64,000 nucleotides of DNA from Rotaria socialis (Eukaryota; Rotifera; Eurotatoria; Philodinida; Philodinidae), in contig CAJNYU010002461.1 of the NCBI GenBank assembly GCA_905331475.1, forward strand, positions 4,766 to 68,765, read 5' to 3'. Made by a program: the position numbers and the translations under genes. Numbering within the stretch: position 1 is the stretch's first letter; each line of letters begins with the position of its first letter. The notes below the pieces were generated by a model. That model saw nothing but the letters and a program-made list of their open reading frames with translations. It had not been told where the DNA came from and ran no database searches. Shown in pieces: positions 33,206 through 48,586 of the stretch.

Positions 33206-34006
33206 CAATGATATACGTCCCAATGCAAAGTGGCTGTTGAAATCTATCGTATGCATGCAATTGTTTCCGCTATCTGTAAAAAGTTTTTATGGTGACCCCA
33301 TTTTTTATTGTATCTATAGATTCATTTTGAATTAAGATGAAAAGTTTCTGATTATAGTATGTACGTGACTATCCTGCACTCAATCTAATTGAAAATAAAA
33401 TCATTTATCTTATTTTTATTGCATATCTACTTCATTCCATACGATTTTCACTTAAAAACGATTTAATGTTCGAAAATATAAGAATCACCACTGACCAAAG
33501 CGTTCTTGACCTGAGACTGCTACGACTTGCTCTATGCAGGCCACTATCATGCAAAAAAATGGGATACAAGAGCGTGTACTTGTTTTAACTCTTGATATAG
33601 GAAAAGTTTTATGGAAAATGATAAATAAAATTCTAATTACTGGTAAGTTCTTGTCATGACAAATGTATCGCTCATATGAGCATCCTTACGGCAATTGTTA
33701 CTGCAGAATATAGCACATTGCTTGTTTAGCCCATTCACAAAAGTGAAAATTCCAATTTTATCATGTTAATTAATTGACGATGAAATTTTAAATTACGACA
33801 TGAAGAGCGTCTTTTATTCTTAGAGCAAAAATAGTGTCAAATGTTTCTTGTATCTGTAACAATACCTGGAGAAAATTCAGTAGCACGACAAATTTTCATA
33901 CTCTTATACTGTACAACGGTTTTTGATGGTTTAATGGATTGAAATCTGTCTCCAGTTTACTATATCCTTAAAATTTCACTCTGATAGTACATGTCAAATT
34001 AGCAGG
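33206..34006. other. Gene-free stretch
   Basis: 3' flank of the six-exon gene and AT-rich spacer; nothing recognised. Confidence 0.4.
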
Positions 34007-34440
34007 GACTCCGATTAGGGGGGTGGGACTGTGGAGGGTTCAGCCGCTCACAAAATTTAAGAAATAAAAAGTTGTTTCTGCGAAAATGTTTCCTATATGT
34101 TGGGTTATTCGAAAAGTTTTGATTACAGTACGTCTGTGTACCGTCAATTAAGTTGTTTCTTTTCTAGTAAAAATGTTGATTTACGCACTCTATTGTTAAA
34201 TGAACATTCTCGTTCTGCAGTTATTCGTTTCTAATGGTGACTCCGCTGTTCATTTTCTATTCGTGCCAGAAAATCTGTAATTTCTACCTTTTACTGCTGT
34301 CAAAAAATCTAGCCATTCTATTTATTTCTGCCAGAAAGTTCACTCCACTCTATTTTTTATTTTATTTCTGGCAGAAAGTCTATTTGTAGTTTCTGCTAAA
34401 ATTTAGCCCCCCTCACTTCGAAAAGTAATCGGGAACCATG
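34007..34440. repeat. Decayed inverted-repeat element with CCCGATTA ends
   Basis: The left end reads ACTCCGATTAGGGGGGTGGG and the right end, reverse-complemented, reads GGTTCCCGATTACTTTTCGAAGTGAGGGGGG. The interior has several CTGCCAGAAA units in a T-rich context. About 430 bp; superfamily unknown. Confidence 0.45.
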
Positions 34441-37046
34441 ATGATCTTAAATGACTTGGAAGAATCCTAAAAATTCAAAACTCAAACAGGCTATTATCAT
34501 GGGGCGGTACTAGACAAAAAATACTGCGTGCCACGTGGCATTTACGTTTTCCAGTGTGTCTTAGCTGGTGTGTCGTTTCTTCCATGATGTCTAAACTACA
34601 CCACATATTTTCTCTTATGTATCTATCATTTCACACGACGATGAATTTTTATGAATGTGTATAATTCAAGGTAGGCCTTTACCCTCACTAACTATTCATA
34701 CTTCCGAAAATTCCAATGGTCCTTGATCGCTTTTGTCTTGGCTTAAATATTTTAATACCTCTAATCCCCTTTAGTTGCTGTTGTGTTGCTATATTGGAGA
34801 TGAACTATTTGGTGAGTTAGCTCAATTATTTTGTAATTAATATACGTCCTCCAGAGGTTCTATGCGTAGCAGAAGACTTTTATTTCTGTGATATATATAT
34901 CATGTTTTCTAAATCATCCATTGAATAGAGATGTGATTTCGTTTGTAAATAAGTCTTTTTGTGATGCACACCTAGCGTGGCATCCATGTTCATTCTTCAA
35001 ATAAGGATGATCCCTGATCAATCAGTGGGTACGTACATGGCAAATAACTGTTCAACTTGAAAATGATCTATAAGAATATACCATAAGTTCCAATAGTTTT
35101 ATTTTGCTGATTCCATTAGGCGAGTTTGCAGCGAGTCATGTCAAATTGACTAAGACAAAATATTGTTCCTTATCTTATTTTGGATAATTTAATCAAGCAA
35201 AGGCTCTACTTCAATTGGATTCTTACCTTTATTCGTTATTAGGTTTAATATTTGTGAGTTCTGACTTGATAGTAACAAATATATTATGAGTGAAAATTTT
35301 ATTTGACTTTTTATCAACACAATGGATATTGTTAATTTTTATTGATGAATTTAGAGAAAAACGTTTCGTTTCTGTTGTACGTAAAGAGTGTTCATGAGAA
35401 TGCATTTCAATTTAATAGATAAATAGCATGAACAAGCAAGCATTGATTAACGTTTAATATAACTGCCACCGTGAAAGTATAACAAAAAGCTATCTCGATA
35501 TTAGTGCGTGGGTTGAGATCAATTAGCTGTTGTCTGACGCTACTAAAAGCTATATGGAATACACTCAATCAAATTCTATGAACATCGGAGAACATAAGCA
35601 ACGTCGGTCTGAACTATTGTCAGAAGAATATTGAAAAACAATCAAATTACTTTTGACTAATTACTGACGCACCGTCTTTCTTCGTCTAGGCAAGATGTCG
35701 ATGATGAGCATCATTTTCCTCTGCTTCTATAGCTTTAGCTGGCTGTCTCATCGTATTATTGATTTTAAAAATAGAAGAGATCTTCAGAAATATATGTTTG
35801 AAAACTTTTACGCAAGAAGTCGACTAAACTTACATCGGATGGAGAGGTGAATGTTTTTCTTCGAAAAGAGCTTTTTTCATATGAGGCGAATCATAAGATT
35901 GAATCACATGCGATGAAAATGCGTGACATAATTGAAGAGGAATAAGCCAGAAAGGGTCGACTATCGATGATCAGATAGCAAACTAGTACAACACTTCATT
36001 GGTTCCTGCCGCTTCACTTTATGAGAGTCGTTTGTGTTTGGCGTACCTCTTTCACCATAACAATCGCGGTATACCATACGTGCAAAGCATATAGCGTAAA
36101 AGTTTTTCTGTACCTCTCAAACACAATAATTTACACAAAGATGCTGCAATCGCACACACAATCGAGTGAGAATGAGTGTTCAGGTCTCTTCGACAAAACA
36201 ATTTCGTTTCTATCACACTTTCGGGGAACAAAACGCAAGACAAAAATACTACTTGAGCATTTTAAGCGTAATGCATAAACAATAAACGTAAAATGATCCA
36301 CTTTATTTTATCATTTGCTTTGTCTATAGCTGAATTTTAGTCGTCTAACTTCATACGTACCACTGGAGAACATCTATTTTTATTCATGGGAACGAAGCAA
36401 ACGTTAAACTGCGCCATCTAAATGGATAAATATTCTTTTGCAACTTTCAGCTCACCATCTCACAAAACATGCACACAAAGATATGATCGATAACTTGGTG
36501 CTTACACAACGATAGCAGAGTCAGAAATTCGGCATGCTTGCGCGTAGCTGTTTAAGAGGAAAAAAATGAAAATTTGTCTGCTGCAAAGACCATACAACTC
36601 TCAAACATAATGTATTTGGTATTTTCGTCACCAAATTAAACGGTTTTAACACTATCAGCCAAGTGATTTATTCTCAATCACATCATAAATCATCAAGAAA
36701 CACTGACTATTTTCCGCCTTCTGCCGCGAATCATGGCAACGCTATGGCATTATTATTCTGATGTTGGTGGTCGTAGTCATCATAACTCGACTCTAAATGG
36801 AGATTGCAATTCAAAAAATCAAGATCTGTGCAATAGAAGAGAAATAATGCTTTCGGATTCAAATGGCGTGGACTATGATTCGTTGTATGCGCTTTTTCTT
36901 CTTTTTATAGCCTGCTATTTAAATATTATTTTGTTGTGATTAGTCATTTGTTTTCGTTGTACTGCTGAAGGATGGGGATTCGCGGCGAAACACTTATTTT
37001 GCATCGAACATGGCTGCCACGATCGAGAATAAAAGTCATCGAGAAA
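34441..37046. other. Gene-free stretch, one possible short peptide
   Basis: About 2.6 kb without a firm gene. The frame at 35695-35850 (see separate entry) is the only candidate. The frames at 36021-36278 and 36733-36939 show no motif and I leave them out. Confidence 0.35.
35695..35850 (+). CDS. Possible short secreted peptide, 51 aa
   Basis: A short frame opens with a signal-like leader (MSMMSIIFLCFYSFSWLSHR) followed by a basic, aromatic segment (RRDLQKYMFENFYARSRLNLHR) with dibasic sites, a neuropeptide-precursor style. No transcript evidence or homologue is known to me; a chance frame is quite possible. Confidence 0.2.
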   Translation: MSMMSIIFLCFYSFSWLSHRIIDFKNRRDLQKYMFENFYARSRLNLHRMER

Positions 37047-38409
37047 ATGGAGAAAAAAACAACGAGTGATATTGTCGAAGCTCAAGCAGAAACCTATCGT
37101 GTCTACAATACTCTCTGGGTTCAATTGTTGATTTACGTACTTGTTACACTTATCAACGCCATGCTTCCAGTAACATTTTCTTCGATTCAAACCAAGGCAT
37201 CCTCATTTTTTCCATTACAACAACACAAGTCAACTCACTATCCGTAGTCTGTCTTTTCCTCTATGCACCTGGTACTGTGCTGTCAATATGGGCCTTTAAC
37301 AAATTTTCGATGCAAGCAGTGATGATCATAGGTCCCTAACGAACATGGGAACATGGATTCGTCCTTTTTCATTCATTACATTCAACCAAGGCTATGCGGC
37401 ACTTCTGATTGGTCAACTCTTACCCGGTCTGTCAGCATCTATCTTTTTCAATGTAGTTGCTACATTTTGCAGTCGTTGGTTTGAAGTGAACAACGTGATC
37501 TTGCTATTGCTATCTACTCTATGGTCAGCATAATTGACCTAGGTATTGGCTCTCTGTTGTCGCCATTGATCGTTTCCAGTCCTCCATCTTCTGATCAGTT
37601 TCTCCCCATTCTTATAATTGAATGTATTTTTGTTACGTTGACCACATTAGTAGTAATTATCTTCTATCGATCAAAATCCTCAACACCCTCATCGCCCTCT
37701 GAGAAGCAGCAAGCAAGAGAATTCAAATAAGATTTTCTTGCTCTCATAAAAAATTACCACTTTCTCATCCTCCTGTTTTCTTTCAGCATTGACGTAGCTC
37801 TTCACAGTACAATAACCACGTTGCTCAATCAGTTCATTTCACCATCTGGATATTCTAGTGTGGATGTAAGTACATTCGGTACAATTATTATTCTGACTGG
37901 TCTTGTAAGTTCTGGTTTCGCTGGTGTACTGATGGATCGAACACATGCTTACCTTACCATGCTCAAAGTGTTTTGGAGCTTGTAATTCAATTCTTTTTTT
38001 CATTGTCATTCTTCGATCGTCCATGTTCTACCCCTTGGCTATCTCATGCGGATTCATGGGTCTTTTTCTATTACCTCTGCTACCGGTTGTATTCGAATAC
38101 GCCGTTGAATGCACTTATCCAGTAAATGCCACATGGTCAATTGGATTACTTTTATCTGTCAGTAATGTACTTGGTGGTATTTTCGTTTTTATTCTCGAAG
38201 GACTGATAAAAAGAAATGTTCCAAAATACACACCAGGGGTTGTCGTTACGTCTGCCGCTACATTTATACTTTGTGTGATGATCATCGGTGCACTTCCGTT
38301 ACTTTTCTACTATGTGCCCTATTTAAGGCTTCATAGTGAAGTGCCACATATAATCAAACATACGGCAAATACAAATGCACACTTGGGTGTGAATGAAGGC
38401 TTGAGTTAG
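37047..38409 (+). pseudogene. SLC49/FLVCR-like major-facilitator transporter, frameshifted
   Basis: Read across frames, the segment encodes most of a 12-helix transporter of the SLC49 type. Signatures are a first loop with NSLSVVCLFLYAPGTVLSIW, a GTWIRPFSF stretch after TM3, FCSRWFEVN near TM5 and a C-terminal FEYAVECTYPVNATWSIGLLLS block (compare FEFAVELTYPE in FLVCR proteins). The frame changes near 37205 (T run), 37335, 37495 and 37970, and there is an in-frame TAA at about 37728. Relatives move haem, choline or related solutes across membranes. The start at 37047 (MEKKTTSDIVE) matches the coding-like region. Either a true pseudogene or a locus with several uncorrected homopolymer errors. 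Confidence 0.7.
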
Positions 38410-39691
38410 CTATAGCTGCATCTATGTTTATTTTTATACTTGTGTGTACCGACGTGATTTTAATTGATATTTTTATGTTCATTAAAAATCACCCGCAGGC
38501 GTAAACTAAAACAAGACATCTGTTCAAGTAAAAATACTGAAATCGGGTTCACACTATTTCTGCCAAATTTGTTTTAAAAACTTTCCGAAACTATCAACTC
38601 TCTTCTACGTCTGATAACATCCGGCTTATAGTCACTACCAGACAAGAGAAATTTATTAGCAGTTCTTGTACCAGTTATCGAATCCAAACTTTGTCTTTTA
38701 ATGTAGAATCAACACAAAATTCAGTCATATTCTTAGGTACGTCCGTGGACCAGATAGTGTGAATGCAAATACGAACTTTAATTTCATTCACTCCCGCTAA
38801 CAGGCTGCTCATCAGCTGATGATGAATATTCAACAAAACACTATCAATAAATCACTAAAATTATGCCTTCATGATTGTACAAGAAGTTTATTTAAATTTT
38901 TATTCATCTATATGAGCATTGTTCTACTAGTGATTTATAGGTCACAAAACAATGAACACTCAATGAATATTTGAATAATCCTAAAATGAGCAATTTTGAC
39001 AATAAGATATCTATTCGACTATTTTATATATCGAACTTACAGGTCCGATATGAATGGATTGGCCCAATTAACGCATGACTGATGAATGTTTCTCAAGGTT
39101 CTTGCATTTTCGACATTCATTTATGTTATTAGTAATATTCTATTTACTATTATGTTTGCTGTTAAAATACTTGCTTGATTTTAATGATCTAATCAATAAT
39201 CATATTAGAAATGAATAGATTTTAGTGATGCTACAATTACGGCATTGATGACTCTATTCAGCTGCGTTGCTAACGTTGAAACGCGAATATTGTCAAATAA
39301 GGACGCGATGATTCTTGTATGAAAACTGAATGCTTCTTATAGAGAGAACCACAATGATGATGACAACTATGATAAAAACTGTGAACAATTATTTTGCTTA
39401 TATCACTACAACGATATTATGCAACAATGAAGTAGTCACTAATCACAAGGTGATTGAACAACGCTTAAGATTGGAGAAGCCATAGCAATGATTTTCGCGG
39501 TGATCACGATAAATTTGTATGGATTTCTTTTTGACATGACTGAAAGCCTTCTAGATAAGTAATGTAGAGTAAGGTTACGTCACAATGCGAATAGCTGTAA
39601 AGACAGCCACGAATCATTCCAGATGTGTAGCCTATACGGTAATAGTAAAAGAACAGTGCTACAGAACAGATTATAACATAGTAAAAAGACA
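38410..39691. other. Gene-free stretch
   Basis: No gene supported. Positions 38540-38775 may be a MITE: TTCACACTATTTCTG on the left is mirrored by CCAGATAGTGTGAATG on the right. The remainder is AT-rich with no motif. Confidence 0.4.
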
Positions 39692-40868
39692 TCATACATT
39701 ACGACAAAAACACTGTTTATTTATATCGTACACTATGTAATAGAGACAATTCCTTTTATAAGTAATAGAAAACTGCAATACTGATGAATAGTAATGACCG
39801 GGAAATGGACAAAAAAAATGTTTCTCATTTGATACTGTTGGTAGACGTTTTCCTGACAAACGTATTGGTAGTAGTGAGTAGGTCGACAACACTGATGAGC
39901 AATGTAACGTTGATTGTAATGGTGAGTGTTTTTTAATGGATGCTTTGGTGGAGTTTCGTTCAAATGGTTTTTCTATGTACGAAAGTGGACTAGGGCAATC
40001 TAAACAAGGATACATGATTAGATATTGAATAGCTAATGGAACAGGGTGTGGGTATGCCTCTTGTTTTAGCCTATACGCTTAGGTCTCTTCTTTATTATTG
40101 TTTACCCTCGTATGTTCATCAAGATATCATGGAAATAACATGTAGGACAAACTCACTTGCCATTTCGACTAAACATACTACATATGAGCCATCGGCCATC
40201 ATAACCGGAGCTCCATCCATATGAAGTCTTGTTCCAGGCCAAAGCAGAACTTCATCGAAGACCGATGTGGTGTAGCCCGTTGCATTCTTTCCAGTAATAG
40301 AGTCGATTCTAAGAAGAGCTGCATCTGACCCCAGATAATCTTGGATAGTTGTATATGTTGTTGAAGCGGAACTCATGGTGCACCACATAATATCTGGATT
40401 CATTTCTTTTAATATCCTGATACTATCGTGCATTCCTCGCCAAATAGGTTTTGTTACATTAGGTAACTTATCCAATGCAGATTTCAATAAAGTGAGATAC
40501 ATAAGCCAAGGTGTGATTTGAGATTGATTCTCAGATCGTAATGATTGATTTAGTCGATCATACACACAATATTCATCCAGTCGTACAGTGTAAACATAAA
40601 TAGCAGCTGATTCATCATGAGTGAGTCCATGTTCTGATGGGAAATGGCAGCTATTTTTCGCCTTTTCTATATAATGAGAATCGATTTTAGGAATGATGAA
40701 ATCGAGAGCGAGTTCAAGTGAGACCAATGGTTTCATCAAATCAGAAGCGTTGATTAATGAAGTTTTTCTACTATAGATATCAACATCGGTAAATCGATCC
40801 AATGCAAATAATCTATTACGTTCAGCATCGGATACTTCTTTTTTTCCACAACATAGAGAGCAGCCCAT
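39692..40868 (-). CDS. Animal-type (R-S-E) mono-ADP-ribosyltransferase, two exons, 339 aa
   Basis: Exon 1 40868-40157 and exon 2 39999-39692 are joined by a GTGAGT...TTTAG intron, phase 1. The enzyme class transfers ADP-ribose from NAD+ to protein side chains. The catalytic Arg lies in IWRGM, the Ser motif in MSSASTT, and the ARTT region is FDEVLLWPGTRL. In arginine-specific members the ARTT motif is E-x-E; here the first Glu is replaced (F-D-E) and only the catalytic Glu remains, so specificity may differ. There is no signal peptide; the N-terminus MGCSLCC is a strong dual-lipidation (myristoyl/palmitoyl) motif, so the enzyme probably sits on the inner membrane face. Exon 2 adds about 100 residues without a known domain and is the less certain part. 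Such genes are expanded in bdelloids. Confidence 0.75.
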
Positions 40869-41797
40869 TCGTATGTGAAATAATCTATGAAAAAGATTTA
40901 TCAGCAGAAAAATCTCTTTCAGGAGTTTTAAGGTCTAATAAATTAACGCTAAAATCCAGAACTCGACTTCACAAGCACTTTCAAGTATTAGATGAAGCGG
41001 ACGTGCTTTTGCTCTCTACTATCACAAGATAAGTAATGCGGATGAGTAGAATTTATCATACTAAGCTTATGGTTGTTTTCGGCAGGCTGACTGACTACAT
41101 TGGCGAAGAATAAGCGCGTATCTTATAGAAGGAAACCTTACTAGTGTTTACTGCACATAAAAATGCTATTTCTTCACTACGAATCGGATACCATCAATTG
41201 GAACGAATCTGTAAAGAAGTGTTTGCCAACAAAAGAAACGCAACGCTTCGATTTAATTCTATTTTCGATCAATAGTATGGCTTCGAAAATAATTAAATTT
41301 CAAGTGAATTTTTACTTTTCTGACTGTGGACAATATAGTGATAACTAAAAATACTTCTGCCGAATCAAAACCAATCAGAATACTAGTAGCATTGCAATAT
41401 TCTTGTCGAATTATTTTTAACAACGATATGAAGAAAACGCAAAACTAGTCATTGCAGCACAATTACTATTATATCTTCTCTCTAGTTTGAGTGATCTCAT
41501 CGCTGCAGAATTTGTTCTACGGTTTCTTTGCCTGAACGCCAAGCTTCTATGATTTTTTCATCAATCCTAAACTTTAAATCATCTGTTTGATTATAAATAT
41601 TCTGGATCACTTTGTTCAGTTAATTCTATTTCCCTCTAAAAACAACATCACGGATGCTGACGTCTACTTACTGTTATATAACGCCCTCTCTTTCGTTTGG
41701 AGGCTGCGTATAGTTTTAATACATAATGGTGAAATAAATAATACTGTATATGTCGTCGTCTATCATATCATCACATAACATAATCATATAGGAAAAA
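40869..41797. other. Spacer between divergent genes
   Basis: The 5' flanks of the ADP-ribosyltransferase (minus) and ABITRAM (plus). Short open frames here have no motif. No repeat element recognised. Confidence 0.45.
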
Positions 41798-42307
41798 ATG
41801 GCATTCGCTAAACGCATAAAATATCCAAGTGTTATCGAAAGATATTATACGAAATATTATCGTACTAATGTTCATAACGAAACAAATAATGATACACTCG
41901 TACTTGTTCATTCGAATCGTGTTTGTGTTTTAATGCTTTCTGAACGTCATCCGATTTTGGAAAAATCTTTAGTTATTAATTCAATTGAATCGTTAGCTAA
42001 TATTAATCAATCAATGAGCGGTAAATCAAAGCGTGGAGCTGATTATGTTCAACCAAATAAATTACTTTATCGTATAAAATGTGAAAACAATGAGAATTTT
42101 ACTATATGTGCAAGTATAAAAGGACGTTTAGTCGAATTAAATGATAACATTATAAAAACACCTGAACTTCTACAACGGAAAGCACAAGGCGAAGGTTATT
42201 TAGCAATACTTATACCATCTTTAATAGATGGAGAAAATAATTTAAAAGTCTTAACAACTGAGCAAGATTATATTCTATCAAAGCAATCTTCGCAAATCAT
42301 TCCTTGA
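41798..42307 (+). CDS. ABITRAM: Protein Abitram (FAM206A/Simiate), 169 aa
   Basis: An intact single-exon gene. The product matches the conserved animal Abitram family throughout: SVIERYYTKYY near the start (compare SLVDRYFTRWY in human), LVHSNRVCVLMLSERHPIL, SGKSKRGADY, SIKGRLVELNDNI and GEGYLAILIP. In vertebrates the protein is reported to bind actin and to associate with nuclear speckles and transcription; here only the family membership is shown. Length is near the family norm (about 180). AATAAA lies at 42497. The next gene on the same strand starts 233 bp downstream. Confidence 0.9.
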   Translation: MAFAKRIKYPSVIERYYTKYYRTNVHNETNNDTLVLVHSNRVCVLMLSERHPILEKSLVINSIESLANINQSMSGKSKRGADYVQPNKLLYRIKCENNENFTICASIKGRLVELNDNIIKTPELLQRKAQGEGYLAILIPSLIDGENNLKVLTTEQDYILSKQSSQIIP

Positions 42308-42540
42308 TTCATATTACGTGTGAGTTTCAAAAACAAAAATGAACAGATCTTTTTTTTCTAGATTATTTCTTGTTTTGTTTTGTGTTCACTTGTCTTTCGG
42401 AGAGTAAGGAAGTGTGCGCATGAAATTGTTCTTTGTTGCTGTGCATCTTCCCCCCATGTATACTTTTATTTTCGTTTTTTCTTCTCTGTATGAAACAATA
42501 AATAAGATTCACTCTCTAATCTTCTAGTTAAGCCAAACTA

Positions 42541-44130
42541 ATGGGTTGGGATGAATTACCATCTATTCTATTAGAAGACATTTTCAGTCTTGTTTCAATT
42601 ACTCAGCGTTATTATTGTTCTCAAGTTTGTCGATCATGGTATATTCGTAGAATGCAATTTAATCTTGCAAATTTATTCTATTCTATTCTATCTTAGGAAT
42701 GAAATATTTTATTCGTCTGTTGTTTGGGATACATTTGTATTTGATGGTGTTACATTTACACGAAAAAAATTTAATTTATTTCGTGGTTATGAACGTATCC
42801 TTAATTCTTATCGTGTTCAACGTTATTTATCACGTAAAAGTCAATGTATGAGACGGTTAATTATAAAACCTATTCCTGAATATCATAATATGTGTGATTT
42901 TCTTAATGTATTATCAAGCTTTATTCATTACCATAGACAAGATTATTATCCATTTTCGTATCTCGAAGAATTTTCATTTACATTTCATGTATTAGTTTCG
43001 ATTGAAGATGATACAAATAATCAAGGAGGTATTATCAATGCTTATTATCAACATCCAAATGCAATTATACGTGGTAAAAAACGTTACTATGGTACCGGTG
43101 GAAATATCTTAGAAACGTTACGTCGTTTTATATCATCTATTCGTTGTTTAAAACGTTTCTATTTAAATAATCTTCTACTCGAATCAAATTCTGATATAGG
43201 TTCATGTCTCGATGAACTTCTTGAAAATTCCTGTGAAACACTTGAACACCTTGAAATACTCAATTATACATCGCACATCATACCATTGTATACAGTTGGA
43301 TTATTTTCAAATCTATATTCATTATCAATTAGTTCGCATTCGTTGAGTGATGATGTTCTTCTTCTATTTGCAAATCATCTTGTTAATTTGCATCGATTGA
43401 ATATTATACAAGATGAATTAACTATACCATGCCGTTATTCAGATTCAGTTTGGATAGAAATTGATTTGATTTTACGAGAAAATAAAAGGCAATGGTGTAT
43501 TCGAATGGTCACTAAAGGAAAATGTAAAACTGAGCCATTTTGGCCACCTAGTCCAGCGCCTGTACGAGCTATTGTTTATGATACACATTCGGTTCGAGCC
43601 GTGCAAAGTTCAATTTATACTTGTATGGAACAATATAGTAAAACATTAGAGATCTATGTGAGTAATCAAAATATATTGACCGATGTTCTTGCCAATCGAT
43701 ATAGTCTTAGAGAAAATTAAATAGCTACATTTATATTTAGGCTCATTTGAAATCAATGTGTCGCGTCTACGTACCACGATCATTTTTAGAACGTGCCGAT
43801 ACAGCTTATATTGGTGTTGTGAAGACAGTTCGATATTTAAATACATTAGCAATTCGAGAGCGAATTTCAACTGCAACTTGCCTTCTCATAGCCTATTATG
43901 GTACAAAACATAATCTTAAACATTTTTATCTGCGACGCAATTGCGTTATTTTACGAAATGAATATCGTCAATATGTATTTAATGAACGCGATGATAATAA
44001 TGAACAAATACATTCATGGTTGGAAAAAAATTGCCGAAAATACGATCATGTAGAAGATGCTTTATCGATATTATTTGGACGACCATGGAAAATGCTTACA
44101 GATTGGGAATATAATCATATTGACGCTTGA
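42541..44130 (+). CDS. F-box protein of the FBXO39/FBXO33 type, 482 aa, three exons
   Basis: Exons 42541-42638, 42697-43657 and 43741-44130 join in phase (2, 0) through GTATAT...TTAG and GTGAGT...TTAG introns, giving 483 codons with no stop. The N-terminus is an F-box (MGWDELPSILLEDIFSLV...CSQVCRSWNEIFYSSVVW). The rest is an irregular leucine-rich region with motifs like those of FBXO39 (PLYTVGLFSNLYSLSISSHSLSDD). F-box proteins act as substrate adaptors of SCF ubiquitin ligases; the target is unknown. Using single open frames would miss the F-box and split the protein. AATAAA at 44158. Convergent with the mortalin gene, with a tRNA between. Confidence 0.85.
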
Positions 44131-44265
44131 CTGTCACCCTTTAGTTTTTTTTTATCAAATAAAATCTATTCTTCCCTTTCATTTTGTATTTACAAATGAT
44201 TAAGAAAATTTCATTCTTACACATCAAAAAATTCATCAGTCAATGTTAACGCATAATAAAAAAAA

Positions 44266-44337
44266 TGGAGGCAGTGGGGATTGAACTCACGACCTATCGC
44301 ATGCGAAGCGATCGCTCTACCACTGAGCTATGCCCCC
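44266..44337 (-). tRNA. tRNA-Ala(CGC)
   Basis: A 72-nt cloverleaf: acceptor GGGGGCA/TGCCTCC, D stem GCTC/GAGC with loop AGTGGTA, anticodon stem ATCGC/GCGAT with loop TTCGCAT (anticodon CGC, reading GCG), T loop TTCAATC, discriminator A. The acceptor stem has a G3-T70 pair, the identity element of alanine tRNAs, which confirms the assignment. One A-C mismatch lies in the T stem. A-box (TAGCTCAGTGG) and B-box-like (GAGTTCAATCC) internal promoter elements are present. Confidence 0.95.
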
Positions 44338-44576
44338 TTATGCGGCTGATGAAAAACTTTCCTACTTATCCATACTAAAAATGTAGAATTAAACTACTGC
44401 ATACTTGTCTCCTATTCTTTAACAAATTATAGAGACCGTATTCTAGGTGCTAATGAGTACTTGAGATAATTTCTTTGTGTGATTTTGTTTTTATTTAAAT
44501 TATAAAGCATAACTATAGAAAAACAATCAAACGATTATAAAGAGAAGAAAAAAAAACAAATCGTGATTGAAAATCT

Positions 44577-47635
<3,059 letters not shown>

Positions 47636-48586
47636 TTTTGTGAATGATCTGAAACTATAATAGAGATGTCCTTTTTAAAGATGATGTAATGTACACTTCA
47701 TTGATCTACTATAAGAGGCTAGACATTTATTGGCATATCAAGAATCACCGATAAGTAATAAACAAATGAAAAAATAAGAATCACTCCTCCACCTAACGAA
47801 CGTTTACTCCAATTAAGAGAATTTCGCTGCAAAAGTTCACTCAGATTTTTTTTTATCGCTTGAGAGAATAGATGGATTGGAAAATAATATACGTTCATCA
47901 TAAATTAATCCAACATTCATTACTAAAATGAGAGAACGGAACGTTGCCTTCGTAGATGTCGTACTTGTATAATGAATATGACGCAGAATGTTAATATTTG
48001 TTCTTGTACCTATACAAGAATCTTGAAAGTGCTGTTTTCTGACACTAGAAAATATATTATCTACTGAGATTCTTTATTTTCTGAGAAATAAGTTAGGAAA
48101 GTTGAAACTATTGATATATCTAGTTTTTCTGATAATACATTTGAGTGTTCATGAGGAAAAACTTGACATATCTCTATGACACATGTATATTTATCGTTTT
48201 GTCAGCGTTATCGATGCTAACTATGGGCATAGTGTTTCATTGCACCCAAAGGAAATAGAGAACACTATTGATAATGATGATCTGGCATATATTCGTCAAT
48301 CTCGAATTCAATTATGATGAATATAAAAATAATCTTTGGCACTAATAAGAAACGTTGATGTGACGGATGTATCTATCAATATATGGGATAGTCTGTTTTT
48401 ATTTTATTTGCACCGATTGATGCTTCGAACAGAAAAACAAAATGCATTCGCACCATCCTTACAATTGATTTTGTCATTTGAGAAGTAAACCAGGTGCAAG
48501 TTTTGTTTTCTAGTCTATATCATGGCAGCAAAAATAAAGGCTTTGCGCTCGCTTGCTTCTTTTTCTCAGACAGCATAGAACTATTG
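47636..48586. promoter_or_regulatory. Shared upstream region of two divergent genes
   Basis: The 951-bp spacer holds both promoters (mortalin leftwards, chitin-binding/NHL protein rightwards). I see no clear heat-shock element array or TATA box that would settle regulation. No other gene. Confidence 0.4.

Noticed and set aside
36021..36939. Plus-strand frames upstream of the transporter as extra exons
   Set aside because: They do not match the N-terminus expected for SLC49 proteins and have no suitable splice borders.
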